51,881 nucleotides of DNA from Rhizobiales bacterium 64-17 (GCA_001899285.1 MKWA01000001.1:119915-171795); one strand, 5' to 3'. Counted from the first letter of the stretch, positions 25,504 to 34,574 are shown. Notes: generated by a model not told the origin, from the sequence alone. Translations and numbers: made by a program.

Positions 25504-26628
25504 TCAAGCATCGGGAATATCGCTATCGTGCTCGCCCAATTCCGGAGGCGGCCTGCCGGAAATATCGCGACTACCATCGATCAGCACGGGACGACGGATC
25601 AACGTCAACTCACCCTGGTTCGGATGAACCTGCTGATAGAACGTCCCGAGATGCACGATCTGCGGATCATCAAGCACCTCCGCCATGGTCTGGATCGGCG
25701 CAAACGGCACATCGGCCTGTTCAAGTCTGGTCATCCAATATAACCGGTCCTGACCGATGAACACGCCGGCCAGCTCCTGCTCCAATGCGAGATAATTTTT
25801 GACCCGCCCATCCCGAGCGGCAAAGCGCGGGTCGTCTTTCAACTCCGGCCGTCCAATCACATCAACTAGACTTTCCCAGAATTTCTGCGGTGACGACAGA
25901 TGCAGCGCCAGCAGCTTCCCGTCGGCACATCGAAAAGCATAGGACTGCGACGCCGCGACGCGCGTGCGCGGATGAGCTTCGATCTGCAAGCGCGTGAAGT
26001 TCGAGAACGTGTCCGGAATGAAGGCAATGGCCGCCTCCAGCATATTGACTTCGACACGCCGCCCTTTCCCGGTCTTTTCGCGCTCGTAGAGCGCACCCAG
26101 AATTCCATAAGCGGCGTACATTCCCGTGACATTGTCGGCGATGGTCGGACCGCTAGCCGTCGGCTGGTCGCGGTCGATCATGATCGCACCCACGCCTCCG
26201 AGCGCCCCCGCGACGGCATCGTAGGCCGGGCGCTCCGCGTAAGGGCCGCTCGGTCCGAACCCGCTGATCGAACAGGCAATCAGCCGGGGATACCGGCTGC
26301 CAAGGACATCAGCACCGAAACCGAGCCGGTCCATCACACCCGGCCTGTAATTTTCGATCAGCACATCGGCCGACGCCAATAAACGGTCGAGTTTCGACTT
26401 GCCGGCCTTGCTTTGCAGGTCAAGCCTGATGCTTCGCTTGTTGCGATTGAAGGCGATGAAATGCGGACTATACAGTCCGCCGCGAAAGCTGCGGAACGGA
26501 TCGCCGCCATCCGGCCGCTCCACCTTGATGACGTCGGCGCCGAGATCGGCCAGCATCATGCCTGCCAAGGGCGCCGTGATCATCGTGCCGAGTTCGATCA
26601 CCCGCACGCCCTTGAGCACTTCGGTCAT
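25504..26628 (-). CDS. CaiB/BaiF family (class III) CoA-transferase
   Basis: A 374-residue enzyme that moves CoA between carboxylic acids. The N-terminal 'GVRVIELGTMITAPLAGMMLADLGADVIKVERPDGGDP' is diagnostic of the family. The catalytic Asp is likely the one in 'RPAYDAVAGALGG', and 'ENYRPGVMDRLGFG' is also typical. GGAGG precedes the ATG at 26628. It is the last gene of an eight-gene minus-strand operon and follows a Bug-type receptor gene by 37 bp, suggesting that an imported acid receives CoA here. Donor and acceptor are unknown. Confidence 0.9.
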   Translation of the reverse strand: MTEVLKGVRVIELGTMITAPLAGMMLADLGADVIKVERPDGGDPFRSFRGGLYSPHFIAFNRNKRSIRLDLQSKAGKSKLDRLLASADVLIENYRPGVMDRLGFGADVLGSRYPRLIACSISGFGPSGPYAERPAYDAVAGALGGVGAIMIDRDQPTASGPTIADNVTGMYAAYGILGALYEREKTGKGRRVEVNMLEAAIAFIPDTFSNFTRLQIEAHPRTRVAASQSYAFRCADGKLLALHLSSPQKFWESLVDVIGRPELKDDPRFAARDGRVKNYLALEQELAGVFIGQDRLYWMTRLEQADVPFAPIQTMAEVLDDPQIVHLGTFYQQVHPNQGELTLIRRPVLIDGSRDISGRPPPELGEHDSDIPDA

Positions 26629-26665
26629 CCGTTCCTCCTGATCGATAGACGCCGGTTTCCGGTTC

Positions 26666-27661
26666 TTATTTTGCCTTGATGCCCGCCACCGCGAAGATCC
26701 GTTTGAAGCGACCGAAATTCGCGCCGAGGAAATCTGAGAATTCCTTCACTGATCCGCCGACCAGCGTCGCCCCGACCGTTTCAAAACGTTTGCGGATCTC
26801 TGGCTTTTGCAGGATCAGGTTGATTTCCTTGTTGAGCCGCTCGACGATCTCTGGCGGCGTATTCTTGGGCGCCGCGAGACCATAGAACGTTACGAAATCG
26901 TACTCCGGATAACCCTGCTCGGCGATGGTCGGCAGATCCGGTGCGTTCGCCAGACGCTTCGGGCTGGTGACGCCGAGCGCGCGCAGCTTACCCTGACGGA
27001 TCAGATCGTCCGCCACCGAAACGCCGAGAAACATACCCTTTACCTGCCCCGCAACCACATCCTGCAAGGCTGGCCCTACGCCTTTGTAAGGAACCACCAG
27101 CGCATTCATCTTCGACATCGCCTTGAACCACAGCACGCCGATTTCATGCGGGCTGCCCGGCCCGAGCGAGCCGAAGGTGAACCAGTCCGGATGCGACTTC
27201 GAGTAGGCGACGACCTCCGGCAACGTCTTCATCGTCACTTGCGATGTATTGACAATGAACACCAGTGGCACGTCCGCCAGTTTGATGATCGGTGAGAAAT
27301 CAGCTTGCGGATTGTAGGGTACCGGCGTTCCCAGCGCTTCGTTGATCGCCAGCGAGTCGAACACCATCCCGACCGTGTAGCCGTCGGGCTCGGCCTGCGC
27401 CAGCGCCGCCGTGCCGGTGACCGTCGAGGCGCCACCCCGGTTCTCGACCACGATCGGCTGACCAAGCACCTTCTCCAGTTCGGAGCCGATGATACGCGCC
27501 ATCAGGTCGGTGCCGCCGCCGGCCGGATAAGGCACGATCCAGCGGATCGGCCGGTTCGGCCATTGGCCTTGAGCTTGCGCCGACTGCATAAACGACGCGC
27601 CAGCGAGCAACGCCAAGCCGGACAGCATCAAGCCGAACAGCGTGTATTTCCAGATTTTCAT
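26666..27661 (-). CDS. Bug-family periplasmic binding protein
   Basis: A 331-residue Bug/TctC receptor. It has a signal peptide (MKIWKYTLFGLMLSG...QSAQAQ), then 'WPNRPIRWIVPYPAGGGTDLMARI', 'GQPIVVENRGGAST' and 'APDLPTIAEQGYPEYD'. GGGAGG lies 6 bp before the ATG at 27661. It is the seventh gene in the operon running from 34468 to 25504 and is one of four Bug receptors in the window, all without adjacent TctA/TctB channels. The ligand is unknown, probably a carboxylate acted on by the neighbouring CoA enzymes. Confidence 0.9.
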   Translation of the reverse strand: MKIWKYTLFGLMLSGLALLAGASFMQSAQAQGQWPNRPIRWIVPYPAGGGTDLMARIIGSELEKVLGQPIVVENRGGASTVTGTAALAQAEPDGYTVGMVFDSLAINEALGTPVPYNPQADFSPIIKLADVPLVFIVNTSQVTMKTLPEVVAYSKSHPDWFTFGSLGPGSPHEIGVLWFKAMSKMNALVVPYKGVGPALQDVVAGQVKGMFLGVSVADDLIRQGKLRALGVTSPKRLANAPDLPTIAEQGYPEYDFVTFYGLAAPKNTPPEIVERLNKEINLILQKPEIRKRFETVGATLVGGSVKEFSDFLGANFGRFKRIFAVAGIKAK

Positions 27662-27694
27662 GTCATCCTCCCGGTTATATTTTTGGCCGTGTCT

Positions 27695-28471
27695 TCAGTC
27701 CCTGTTGTCGAAAACCTCTCCCTCTGCGCGTTCCCACATTTCCCGCGCCAGCGGATTGCGCATCTCTTCGGCGAGATGGCCGACCAGCCCGACGGCCCGT
27801 GAAATGATCGCGACACCGCGGCAGATCCGCCACGGAAACTGCAATTCACACAGGATGGCGCCGATCGCGCCGGTCGCATTGATAGGGAGTGAGCGATTTA
27901 ACTGCGCTTCTGCCGTCCGGCTGATCGCTTCCAGCAAGGCGACGTAGCGGCCACGAAAGCCGTTGCGCTCGGCGATGGCGAACAGCACCGGCGTGCGCGG
28001 ATCAATCGGCTTGTGCAACGGATGACCGATGCCGGGGATCGGCGCCTTGCGCGCGATATGGGCCTCGACGATCGTTATCGCCAAGGCATCAAGGTCGGCA
28101 TCGTCCCGCTGATCGCGCAAAGCTTCCTGCAAAATTTTCGCGATCTGCTCCGATCCGCCGGCAAAGACACTGCCAACTCCGAGCAGCCCCGCGGCCACCG
28201 CGCCTTGCAAGGCTTCCGGCGCGGCGAGATGCACGAGACGCGTCGCCATCGCCTGCGGCGTCATCCCGTGCTCGACCAGGGTCACGAGCAGCGCATTGAA
28301 CACCTCTGATTCCTGCGCCGTAGGACGGCGTCCGGTGATTTCCAGAAATGCCATGGAGCCGAGATCAATCTTGCCCAGCAAGTCGTTGGGCAAATCGTGA
28401 CCTCGCACGACAATACGGTCCGGGCTGCTCCATCCCATGGCCGACTTCAACGGTTTTCGCTCTTTCATCAT
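27695..28471 (-). CDS. Citrate-synthase-like protein (citryl-CoA lyase type)
   Basis: A 258-residue protein that matches the C-terminal two-thirds of citrate synthase. Recognisable elements are GIGHPLHKPIDPRTP (the GxGHxxxxxDPR catalytic loop), 'LPINATGAIGAILCEL' and 'AVGLVGHLAEEMRNP'. The first catalytic His of true citrate synthases (the HGGAN loop) is replaced here by 'FAGGSEQ', and the length is short. Such short homologues are often annotated as citryl-CoA lyases, cleaving a citryl-CoA-like ester. The start ATG at 28471 overlaps the acyl-CoA dehydrogenase stop by 4 bp. In an operon with CoA ligase, CoA-transferase and dehydrogenase, a CoA-ester lyase role is sensible, but its substrate is unknown. 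Confidence 0.8.
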   Translation of the reverse strand: MMKERKPLKSAMGWSSPDRIVVRGHDLPNDLLGKIDLGSMAFLEITGRRPTAQESEVFNALLVTLVEHGMTPQAMATRLVHLAAPEALQGAVAAGLLGVGSVFAGGSEQIAKILQEALRDQRDDADLDALAITIVEAHIARKAPIPGIGHPLHKPIDPRTPVLFAIAERNGFRGRYVALLEAISRTAEAQLNRSLPINATGAIGAILCELQFPWRICRGVAIISRAVGLVGHLAEEMRNPLAREMWERAEGEVFDNRD

Positions 28472-29604
28472 GCGGCTCCACGCAGAATCATTTTCGCCAA
28501 GGCGGTGCGCAGCACCTCGGTCGGTCCTTCGGTGATCATGAAACTGCGCTGATCGCGCCAGAATTTCTCGATCGGCAGTTCGGTGGTGAGGCCGATACCG
28601 CCGTGCAGTTGCAGACAGCGGTCTGCGACGCGAAACCCCATCTCGTCGCCATAGATCTTCGCCATCAGCGTTTCTGCGCGCGCCTCGGTTCCGGCATCGA
28701 CCTTTTCCGCCGCATCGCGGACCATCAGCTTGGTCGCGTGCAACTCGGTGAAACAATCAGCCAAAATCCATTGAACGCCTTGCCTCTCCGCCAGCGGTTC
28801 GCCGAATGTCCGCCGTTGCTTCACATAATCGACAGCCAGTTCGAGGCATCGCTCCGCCACACCACACGCCCGCGCACCGTGGCGAATACGCCCTTCGTTG
28901 AGCCAGCTCTGAGCGACAGAAAATCCCACACCTTCGGCACCAACACGGTTTTCTTCCAGTATTTCGACATTGTCGAACACCAGCTCGCACGGCCGATCTC
29001 CCATCATGGTTTCATGCTGCGTGGCGATCCGCAGCCCTGGCGTATCCATATCCACGAGGAAACAGGAAATTCCACCGCGCACGCCCTTGGCTGGATCGGT
29101 CACAGCAATGACCTGAGCGAAGTCAGCGACATCCGCATGGGTGATAAAGCGTTTGACCCCGTTGATGACGTAACGGTTGCCCTTTCGCGCCGCACGGGTG
29201 CGCATCGACGCGGGGTCTGACCCGGCATCGGGTTCGGTCTGAGCGAAACAGGCCCGCTTTCGTCCGGCGAGCACCGGATCGAGATAACGCTCCTTTTGCT
29301 GCCCAGACAACGACAGCAGGATCGGGCCAGTCACCGGACCGAACAACGAATGATCGCGCGCCGGCAACGCCGTGGTGCGTGACACCTCATGCCAGAACAC
29401 CGCCATGCCGCGCATGCCGAGCCCCTGACCACCCAGTGCTTCCGGCACATCCATCAGCCAGAAGCCCGCTTCGCGCGCGCTGTCCTGCGCCTTCCGGCGC
29501 TCCGCTTCGGTCATCACCCGCCGCTCGAACGGGATCAATTCGCGCTCGACAAACCGCCGCAAGCTACGTCTGAACTCTTCCAGTTCATCGTAAGACAATG
29601 TCAT
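28468..29604 (-). CDS. Acyl-CoA dehydrogenase
   Basis: A 378-residue FAD-dependent enzyme that introduces a 2,3 double bond into an acyl-CoA. The three-domain ACAD fold is visible: an N-terminal helical domain, the middle FAD segment 'CFAQTEPDAGSDPASMRT', and the C-terminal helical domain with 'LQLHGGIGLTTELPIEKFWRD'. The catalytic base is probably the Glu in 'MITEGPTEV', where medium-chain dehydrogenases have YEGT. It overlaps both neighbours by 4 bp (ATGA), coupling it to the enolase-superfamily gene upstream and the citrate-synthase-like gene downstream. Confidence 0.92.
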   Translation of the reverse strand: MTLSYDELEEFRRSLRRFVERELIPFERRVMTEAERRKAQDSAREAGFWLMDVPEALGGQGLGMRGMAVFWHEVSRTTALPARDHSLFGPVTGPILLSLSGQQKERYLDPVLAGRKRACFAQTEPDAGSDPASMRTRAARKGNRYVINGVKRFITHADVADFAQVIAVTDPAKGVRGGISCFLVDMDTPGLRIATQHETMMGDRPCELVFDNVEILEENRVGAEGVGFSVAQSWLNEGRIRHGARACGVAERCLELAVDYVKQRRTFGEPLAERQGVQWILADCFTELHATKLMVRDAAEKVDAGTEARAETLMAKIYGDEMGFRVADRCLQLHGGIGLTTELPIEKFWRDQRSFMITEGPTEVLRTALAKMILRGAA

Positions 29605-30701
29605 GCGGCGCGTGTCTCCCTGGAAAAAGCCTCGACCGCCGCCCAGTCAACCAGCGACGCCACCGATCCGGCCGCCGGCAATTCCAGCATGCCGCCGGCA
29701 ATGCGTGGCGTGTGAACCGTGACCTGCTCCTGCATCGCCAGATACCAGGACAACTCCGCCAGCAACGTCGCCTCATCGAGCGTGGCGGCAAACTGCAATC
29801 CGGTCAGCGTGCCCAGTGCGCTCTCGCCCATCAGCCCGACAACAGGCCGACATCCGGCCGCGTGGGCCGCACGGTGCATGGCGCGCGATTGCGTGAGGCC
29901 AAAGCGCCCCGGCTTGATGCTGAGCGCGCGCGCGCCACGTGCCATGAATTGCTCCGCATCGCGTAGCGACGTGCAGCCAAAATCCACCAGCACCGGCACA
30001 GGGCAACCCGCCTGCAAGGCACTGAAATTCGCGTCCGGTTCGAGCGGGCTGGGATCTTCGACCATCTCCGCTCCCGCATCCGCCATCAGAGCCACATATC
30101 GCGCCGCGTCTTCACGCGGATAGGCGCCGTTGGCGTCAACATAGAGTCGAACTCCATGGCCAACCGCGGCGCGGATCGCCCGCATCCCTTCCTGGTCGGT
30201 TTCAAAGCCCTGCCCGCCCTTGACCTTCAGCACCGCGAAGCCGTGCCGGGCGACCATTGCCTCGGCTTCCGCCGCCATCAGTATCGGTGCCTGGCGTGTC
30301 AGCGCGAAACTCATCGGCACATGTTGCCGGCCACCCCAGCGCCACCATAACGGCTTGCCATCCGCAGCGGCGGCCAGATCCCAACAGGCATTATCGATCA
30401 GTGTCTTGGCGGCAGCGTTGTCAGGAATCCTGTCGAGTGCCACGCGCACCGCTGCCGGATCGTCCAGATCGAGGCGCGCCAGCAATGGCAGGAACATCTC
30501 CTCGAGCGCAGCGATCAGGCTGCGGGCGGTCACCCCGCACCACGTCGGCTTGACGGTGATTTCGGCAACGCCGGTTGCGCCGCTTTCGCCAACCAGACGC
30601 AGCAGCACGAACGGCGCCGCCACTTCGACAACATCACTCCACTGCACCGGCCGCTCATAGCGCAAGCTGTAACAATGCAGCGAATGTTCGACGAGGCGCA
30701 T
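29601..30701 (-). CDS. Mandelate racemase / muconate lactonizing enzyme family protein
   Basis: A 366-residue enolase-superfamily enzyme. The barrel carries the muconate-lactonizing-enzyme pattern: catalytic Lys159-x-Lys161 in 'VLKVKGG', metal ligands Asp189 ('YVDANGAY'), Glu215 ('MVEDPS') and Asp240 ('VLVDFG'), and Lys263 in 'SIKPGRFG'. It may be a cycloisomerase, racemase or dehydratase on a carboxylate; the family cannot be narrowed from these residues alone. The ATG at 30701 gives the family's usual start strand; 30755 would lie inside the upstream Bug gene. It sits 11 bp after that gene. Confidence 0.87.
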   Translation of the reverse strand: MRLVEHSLHCYSLRYERPVQWSDVVEVAAPFVLLRLVGESGATGVAEITVKPTWCGVTARSLIAALEEMFLPLLARLDLDDPAAVRVALDRIPDNAAAKTLIDNACWDLAAAADGKPLWWRWGGRQHVPMSFALTRQAPILMAAEAEAMVARHGFAVLKVKGGQGFETDQEGMRAIRAAVGHGVRLYVDANGAYPREDAARYVALMADAGAEMVEDPSPLEPDANFSALQAGCPVPVLVDFGCTSLRDAEQFMARGARALSIKPGRFGLTQSRAMHRAAHAAGCRPVVGLMGESALGTLTGLQFAATLDEATLLAELSWYLAMQEQVTVHTPRIAGGMLELPAAGSVASLVDWAAVEAFSRETRAA

Positions 30702-30712
30702 CCGGCACCCGA

Positions 30713-31699
30713 TCACTTCGCCTGGGCGTTCATGCCTTGCAGCAGCTTTCCCCATTTCGGGGATTCGACCGACACATAATCGGCAAGCTGCCGGGCATCC
30801 AGGAAATGCGCCTCCATGCCAAGCTCGACCATCTTCTTGCGCACGTCCGGCTGCTGCAGAATCTTGCCAATCTCGATATCGAGCTTGTCAATGATCGTCT
30901 GTGGCGTGCCCCGTGGCGCGAACAGCGCGAACCAGGCCAACGCCTCGAACCCCGGATAGCCTAATTCGGCAACAGTCGGGATATTAGGCGCAACGGCACT
31001 GCGCTTCATGCTGGTGATGGCGAGCGCCCGCAACTTGCCGCTCTCCACCTGCGGCAGCACCGATGGAACGGTGAAGAAGACGAACGAGACATCGCCAGAA
31101 ATCACGCCGGTGACGGCTTCCGGTCCGCTCTTGTACGGAACGTGTCGCATATCGACACCGGCTGCCTGCTTCAACATTTCCGCGGCGAGATGCCCGGAGG
31201 TGCCGATGCCCGCCGATGAATAGGTCAGTTGACCCGGCTTCTCGCGCGCGAGTCTGACCAGATCGTCAAGCGATTTCACCGGCAGTGACGCGTTAACGAC
31301 CAGCAGGTTCGGCGCGATTGCAATCATGGCGACCGGCGGCACATCGCGCATTGGATCGTAGTTCAGGTTCTTGAAAAGATGCGGACCAACCGAATGGGTC
31401 GGACTTCCGCTCATCAGAAAGCTGTAGCCGTCCGGGTCCGAATGGGCGACAGCGGACGCACCGACATTGCCGCCGGCGCCGGGACGGTTTTCGACGACGA
31501 CCGGCTGGCCGAGCACCGGCGAGAGCTTGTCAGCCAATAACCGCGCGACAATGTCTGCCGTTCCGCCGGCGCCGAACGCTACAACGATCCGGATCGGCCG
31601 TACCGGCCAGTTCTGTGCCTGCGCGGACGCCGCCAGCGGCAGGAGCAGACCGGAGAGAATGAACAGCGCGGTCGCTGCTCGTCGTGCCATGTTGCGCAT
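30713..31699 (-). CDS. Bug-family periplasmic binding protein
   Basis: A 328-residue Bug/TctC receptor. It has a signal peptide (MRNMARRAATALFILSG...ASAQAQ), then 'WPVRPIRIVVAFGAGGTADIVARL', 'GQPVVVENRPGAGG' and 'APNIPTVAELGYPGFE'. It begins at the very next base after the stop of the AMP-dependent ligase gene, so the two are tightly coupled. An alternative ATG at 31690 would remove three residues. The ligand is presumably a substrate of the ligase next to it. Confidence 0.9.
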   Translation of the reverse strand: MRNMARRAATALFILSGLLLPLAASAQAQNWPVRPIRIVVAFGAGGTADIVARLLADKLSPVLGQPVVVENRPGAGGNVGASAVAHSDPDGYSFLMSGSPTHSVGPHLFKNLNYDPMRDVPPVAMIAIAPNLLVVNASLPVKSLDDLVRLAREKPGQLTYSSAGIGTSGHLAAEMLKQAAGVDMRHVPYKSGPEAVTGVISGDVSFVFFTVPSVLPQVESGKLRALAITSMKRSAVAPNIPTVAELGYPGFEALAWFALFAPRGTPQTIIDKLDIEIGKILQQPDVRKKMVELGMEAHFLDARQLADYVSVESPKWGKLLQGMNAQAK

Positions 31700-33250
31700 T
31701 CAGCTCACCTTGCGGTCATGCTCCGCCCAGAACGGAGCGCGTAAAGCCTTCTTGTCGATCTTTCCGTTGAACAGTCGCGGTAACGCGTCGACGAATTCGA
31801 CACTGCGCGGCTTCTTGTAACTGGCGATCAACGAGCGGCAGTGCTGGATCAGTTCGTCGGCGGAGCCTGCTCCGTTGCGCAACACCACGAATGCCTTGAC
31901 CGACTCTCCCCATTGCGGGTCCGGGACGCCGATGACGGCGGCTTCCGCCACCGCCGGATGCGCACGCAGCGCCTCCTCGACCTCCCAGGAATAGATGTTC
32001 TCGCCGCCGGAGATGATCATGTCCTTCTTGCGGTCCACGACGAACACAAAATGATCCTCATCGAACTGACCGAGATCGCCGGTGTAGAACCAGCCGTTGC
32101 GCAGAACCTTCGCGGTCTGGGTGCTATTGTTCCAGTAACCGTTCATGACACCGGGGCCGCGCACGAGAATTTCGCCGGTTTCTCCCACGGCAACATCGCT
32201 GCCGTCGTCGCGCACAATGCGGATGTCGCAGCCGAGGAAAGGCTGCCCTGCCGAACTGAGCCGACGCGTCTGGCGCGCGTCGCCTTCGAGAACATGCTGC
32301 GCCGGCGTCAGCAAGGTCGCAGTGATACATTCGGTCATGCCGTAGACTTGCGTCAGCACCGGGCCGAACGTGGCGATCGCACGGCGCAACACCGGCACTG
32401 GCATCGGCGCCGATGCATAATGGATGTTGCGCAGCGTAGCGATCTCCGCACGCGCCAGCGCCGGACTGTCGAGCAGACGTTGCACCATCACGGGCGCCAG
32501 ATGCGCGCTGGTTACCCGCTCCCGTCCAATCGATTCCAGTACCGCCTCGGCGTCGAAGGCGGGATGCAGCACGATCGTTGCACCCACGATCGTGAAAGAC
32601 AGTTGCTCGATACGGCCACCAATGTGGAACATCGGCATCACGATGAGCATCACATCGCAGCCACGCGCGCCACCTTCGTGTGAAATCTGCCGCGCGCACT
32701 CGACGACGGCGCGATGACTGAGCATGACCCCTTTGGGCCGACCGGTGGTTCCGCTGGTGTAGATCAGATAAGCAACATCGCTGTCCTTGATCGTGACCGC
32801 GGGAACCGTTTCCGGTGCAGCCTGGATGATATCCTCGTAAATCAGAGCAGCGGGATGACCGCTGCCGATGAAGACGAGATGACGAAGGCTCGGCAACGCG
32901 GCCGCCACCTCTTCGGCCACAGCCCGGAACTGCTCATGAAAGATGAGTACCCCCGGCTCGCAGTCGCGACCGATGTCGATCAGCTCACGCGCGGACAGCC
33001 GGTGATTCAGATTGACGATGACGAGGTTCGCGCTCTCGCAGGCGCAAAACACTTCCAGATATTCCGGGCAATTCGGCCCGAGCATCGCGACCCGCTCCTG
33101 CGCCTGCAGACCGAGGCCGAGCAGCGCATTGGCGAGACGGAAGCCGCGCGCCGCGAAGTCGCGATAGGTCATGCGCCGATCGCCGAAGATCAGCGCTTCC
33201 CGTTCCGGACTGAGCTGCGCGTTGCGGATCGTGATGTCACGCAGGTTCAT
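31700..33250 (-). CDS. AMP-forming acyl-CoA synthetase
   Basis: A 516-residue adenylating enzyme that converts a carboxylic acid to its CoA ester. Motifs in order: the P-loop YTSGTTGRPKG (164-174), the adenylation motif YGMTE, YTGD in the hinge region and the C-terminal catalytic Lys in NGKIDKKAL. The length is normal for fatty-acid, benzoate or cinnamate CoA ligases. The acid pocket does not let me tell them apart. It is the second gene of the operon after a Liv-type receptor. Together with the Bug receptor that follows, the layout suggests uptake then CoA activation. Confidence 0.92.
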   Translation of the reverse strand: MNLRDITIRNAQLSPEREALIFGDRRMTYRDFAARGFRLANALLGLGLQAQERVAMLGPNCPEYLEVFCACESANLVIVNLNHRLSARELIDIGRDCEPGVLIFHEQFRAVAEEVAAALPSLRHLVFIGSGHPAALIYEDIIQAAPETVPAVTIKDSDVAYLIYTSGTTGRPKGVMLSHRAVVECARQISHEGGARGCDVMLIVMPMFHIGGRIEQLSFTIVGATIVLHPAFDAEAVLESIGRERVTSAHLAPVMVQRLLDSPALARAEIATLRNIHYASAPMPVPVLRRAIATFGPVLTQVYGMTECITATLLTPAQHVLEGDARQTRRLSSAGQPFLGCDIRIVRDDGSDVAVGETGEILVRGPGVMNGYWNNSTQTAKVLRNGWFYTGDLGQFDEDHFVFVVDRKKDMIISGGENIYSWEVEEALRAHPAVAEAAVIGVPDPQWGESVKAFVVLRNGAGSADELIQHCRSLIASYKKPRSVEFVDALPRLFNGKIDKKALRAPFWAEHDRKVS

Positions 33251-33265
33251 GGCAATATCCGCCGC

Positions 33266-34468
33266 TCAGTGCGTCAGCTTGCAGCCGCTCTCGGCAAGGG
33301 TCAGGAACGCTTCATCGCCCGGCACTGTGGAGATCAGCTTGTAGAAATCCCATGGCGCCTTCGATTCCTCCGGCTTTTTCACCTGGAACACGAACTCGTC
33401 GTGGATCTTGCGGCCGTTCGCGAGAATCTTCCCCTTGCCGAACAACGGGTCGTCGGTCGGCATCTCCTTCATCTTGGCGACGACCCTGGCGCCATTATCG
33501 GCGCTGCCAACCGCCTGTACCGCCTTAAGATAATGCAGCACCGCCGCGTACACGCCGGCCTGCATCATGGTCGGATAACGCCCGTTGTTGCGGGCGGACC
33601 AGCGCTGGCTCCAGGCGCGCGTTTCCGGCGTACGATCCCAGTAGAACGTCTCGGTGACATAAAGTCCCTGCGTGGCAACAAGCCCGAGCGCCTTGATATC
33701 GGTGATCATGGTCGACAGGCCGACGATGATCTGGCCGCTTTGCTGGATTCGGAATTCCTGCGCCTGCTTGATCGCATTCGCCGTGTCGTTGCCGCCATTG
33801 GCGAGCGCGATGACATCAGCCTTCGAGGCTTGCGCCTGCAGCAAATAAGATGAGAAGTCGGAGCTATTGATCGGATGGCGGACCGAGCCAACCACCGTGC
33901 CACCGTTCGCGGTGACAACCTTGCTTGTTTCATCGCGGAGGTTGTAACCGAAGGTATAATCGGCCGTCAGGAAATACCACTTCTTGTGACCGGCCTTGAC
34001 TAGCGCCTTGCCGATCGCGCTCGATTGCGACCAGGTATCGTAGGTCCATTGCACCGTGTTTGGCGTGCAGTTCTTGCCGGTGAGCGCGGTGGTGCCCCCT
34101 GCCGAAATCAACGCGACCTTGTTCTTGTCGCGCGCGATATCGTTGACCGCAAGCGCAACCGCCGAATTACCCAGATCGGCGATGGCATCGACGTTTTCCA
34201 AATCGAACCAGCGCCGCGCGATGCCAGCCCCGACGTCCGGTCGGTTCTGATGATCCGCGGCGATCACTTCGATCGGCTTGCCCGCAACCTTGCCGCCGAA
34301 ATCTTCCGCCGCCATCTGGGCGGCCAGCGTTGATCCCGATCCGGTGCTATCCGCAAAAACACCCGACTGATCATTGAGAACGCCGATGCGAACCGTATTG
34401 CCACCAGCCCACGCAGCCGCAACACCGGCGAGCCAGATCGCCGCCGCCGATAGATAGATTGAACGCAT
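33266..34468 (-). CDS. Liv-type ABC transporter substrate-binding protein
   Basis: A 400-residue periplasmic receptor (Peripla_BP_6 type). It has a signal peptide (MRSIYLSAAAIWLAG...AAWA), 'VRIGVLNDQSGVFADSTGSG', and 'KNKVALISAGGTTALTGKNC'. 'YTFGYNLRDETSKVV' and 'LYVTETFYWDRTPETR' recall receptors near aromatic-acid degradation genes. AGGGAGG lies just before the ATG at 34468. It is the first gene of the eight-gene operon and diverges from an enoyl-CoA hydratase gene. No permease genes are adjacent. Confidence 0.9.
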   Translation of the reverse strand: MRSIYLSAAAIWLAGVAAAWAGGNTVRIGVLNDQSGVFADSTGSGSTLAAQMAAEDFGGKVAGKPIEVIAADHQNRPDVGAGIARRWFDLENVDAIADLGNSAVALAVNDIARDKNKVALISAGGTTALTGKNCTPNTVQWTYDTWSQSSAIGKALVKAGHKKWYFLTADYTFGYNLRDETSKVVTANGGTVVGSVRHPINSSDFSSYLLQAQASKADVIALANGGNDTANAIKQAQEFRIQQSGQIIVGLSTMITDIKALGLVATQGLYVTETFYWDRTPETRAWSQRWSARNNGRYPTMMQAGVYAAVLHYLKAVQAVGSADNGARVVAKMKEMPTDDPLFGKGKILANGRKIHDEFVFQVKKPEESKAPWDFYKLISTVPGDEAFLTLAESGCKLTH

Positions 34469-34521
34469 AACGACCTCCCTTGATCTAGCGCCATTCGGCG
34501 TTTTTGTTCTAGACGACGCGA

Positions 34522-34574
34522 AAGATCACACCTGCCACGCACCCCCTGCTATGGATTTGTGATCTTCGGTCACA
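34522..34574. promoter_or_regulatory. Inverted repeats in the divergent promoter of the acyl-CoA operon
   Basis: AAGATCACA (34522-34530) is the exact reverse complement of TGTGATCTT (34558-34566). The second copy also forms TGTGA-N7-TCACA with bases 34570-34574. Both lie between the Liv-type receptor gene (minus) and the enoyl-CoA hydratase gene (plus). Two symmetric half-sites 36 bp apart suggest a regulator that binds both promoters. Which regulator is unknown. Confidence 0.4.

Noticed and set aside
34558-34574. CRP-like site TGTGA...TCACA.
   Set aside because: The spacer is 7 bp instead of the 6 bp needed for a CRP site, so it is kept only as part of an inverted-repeat observation.
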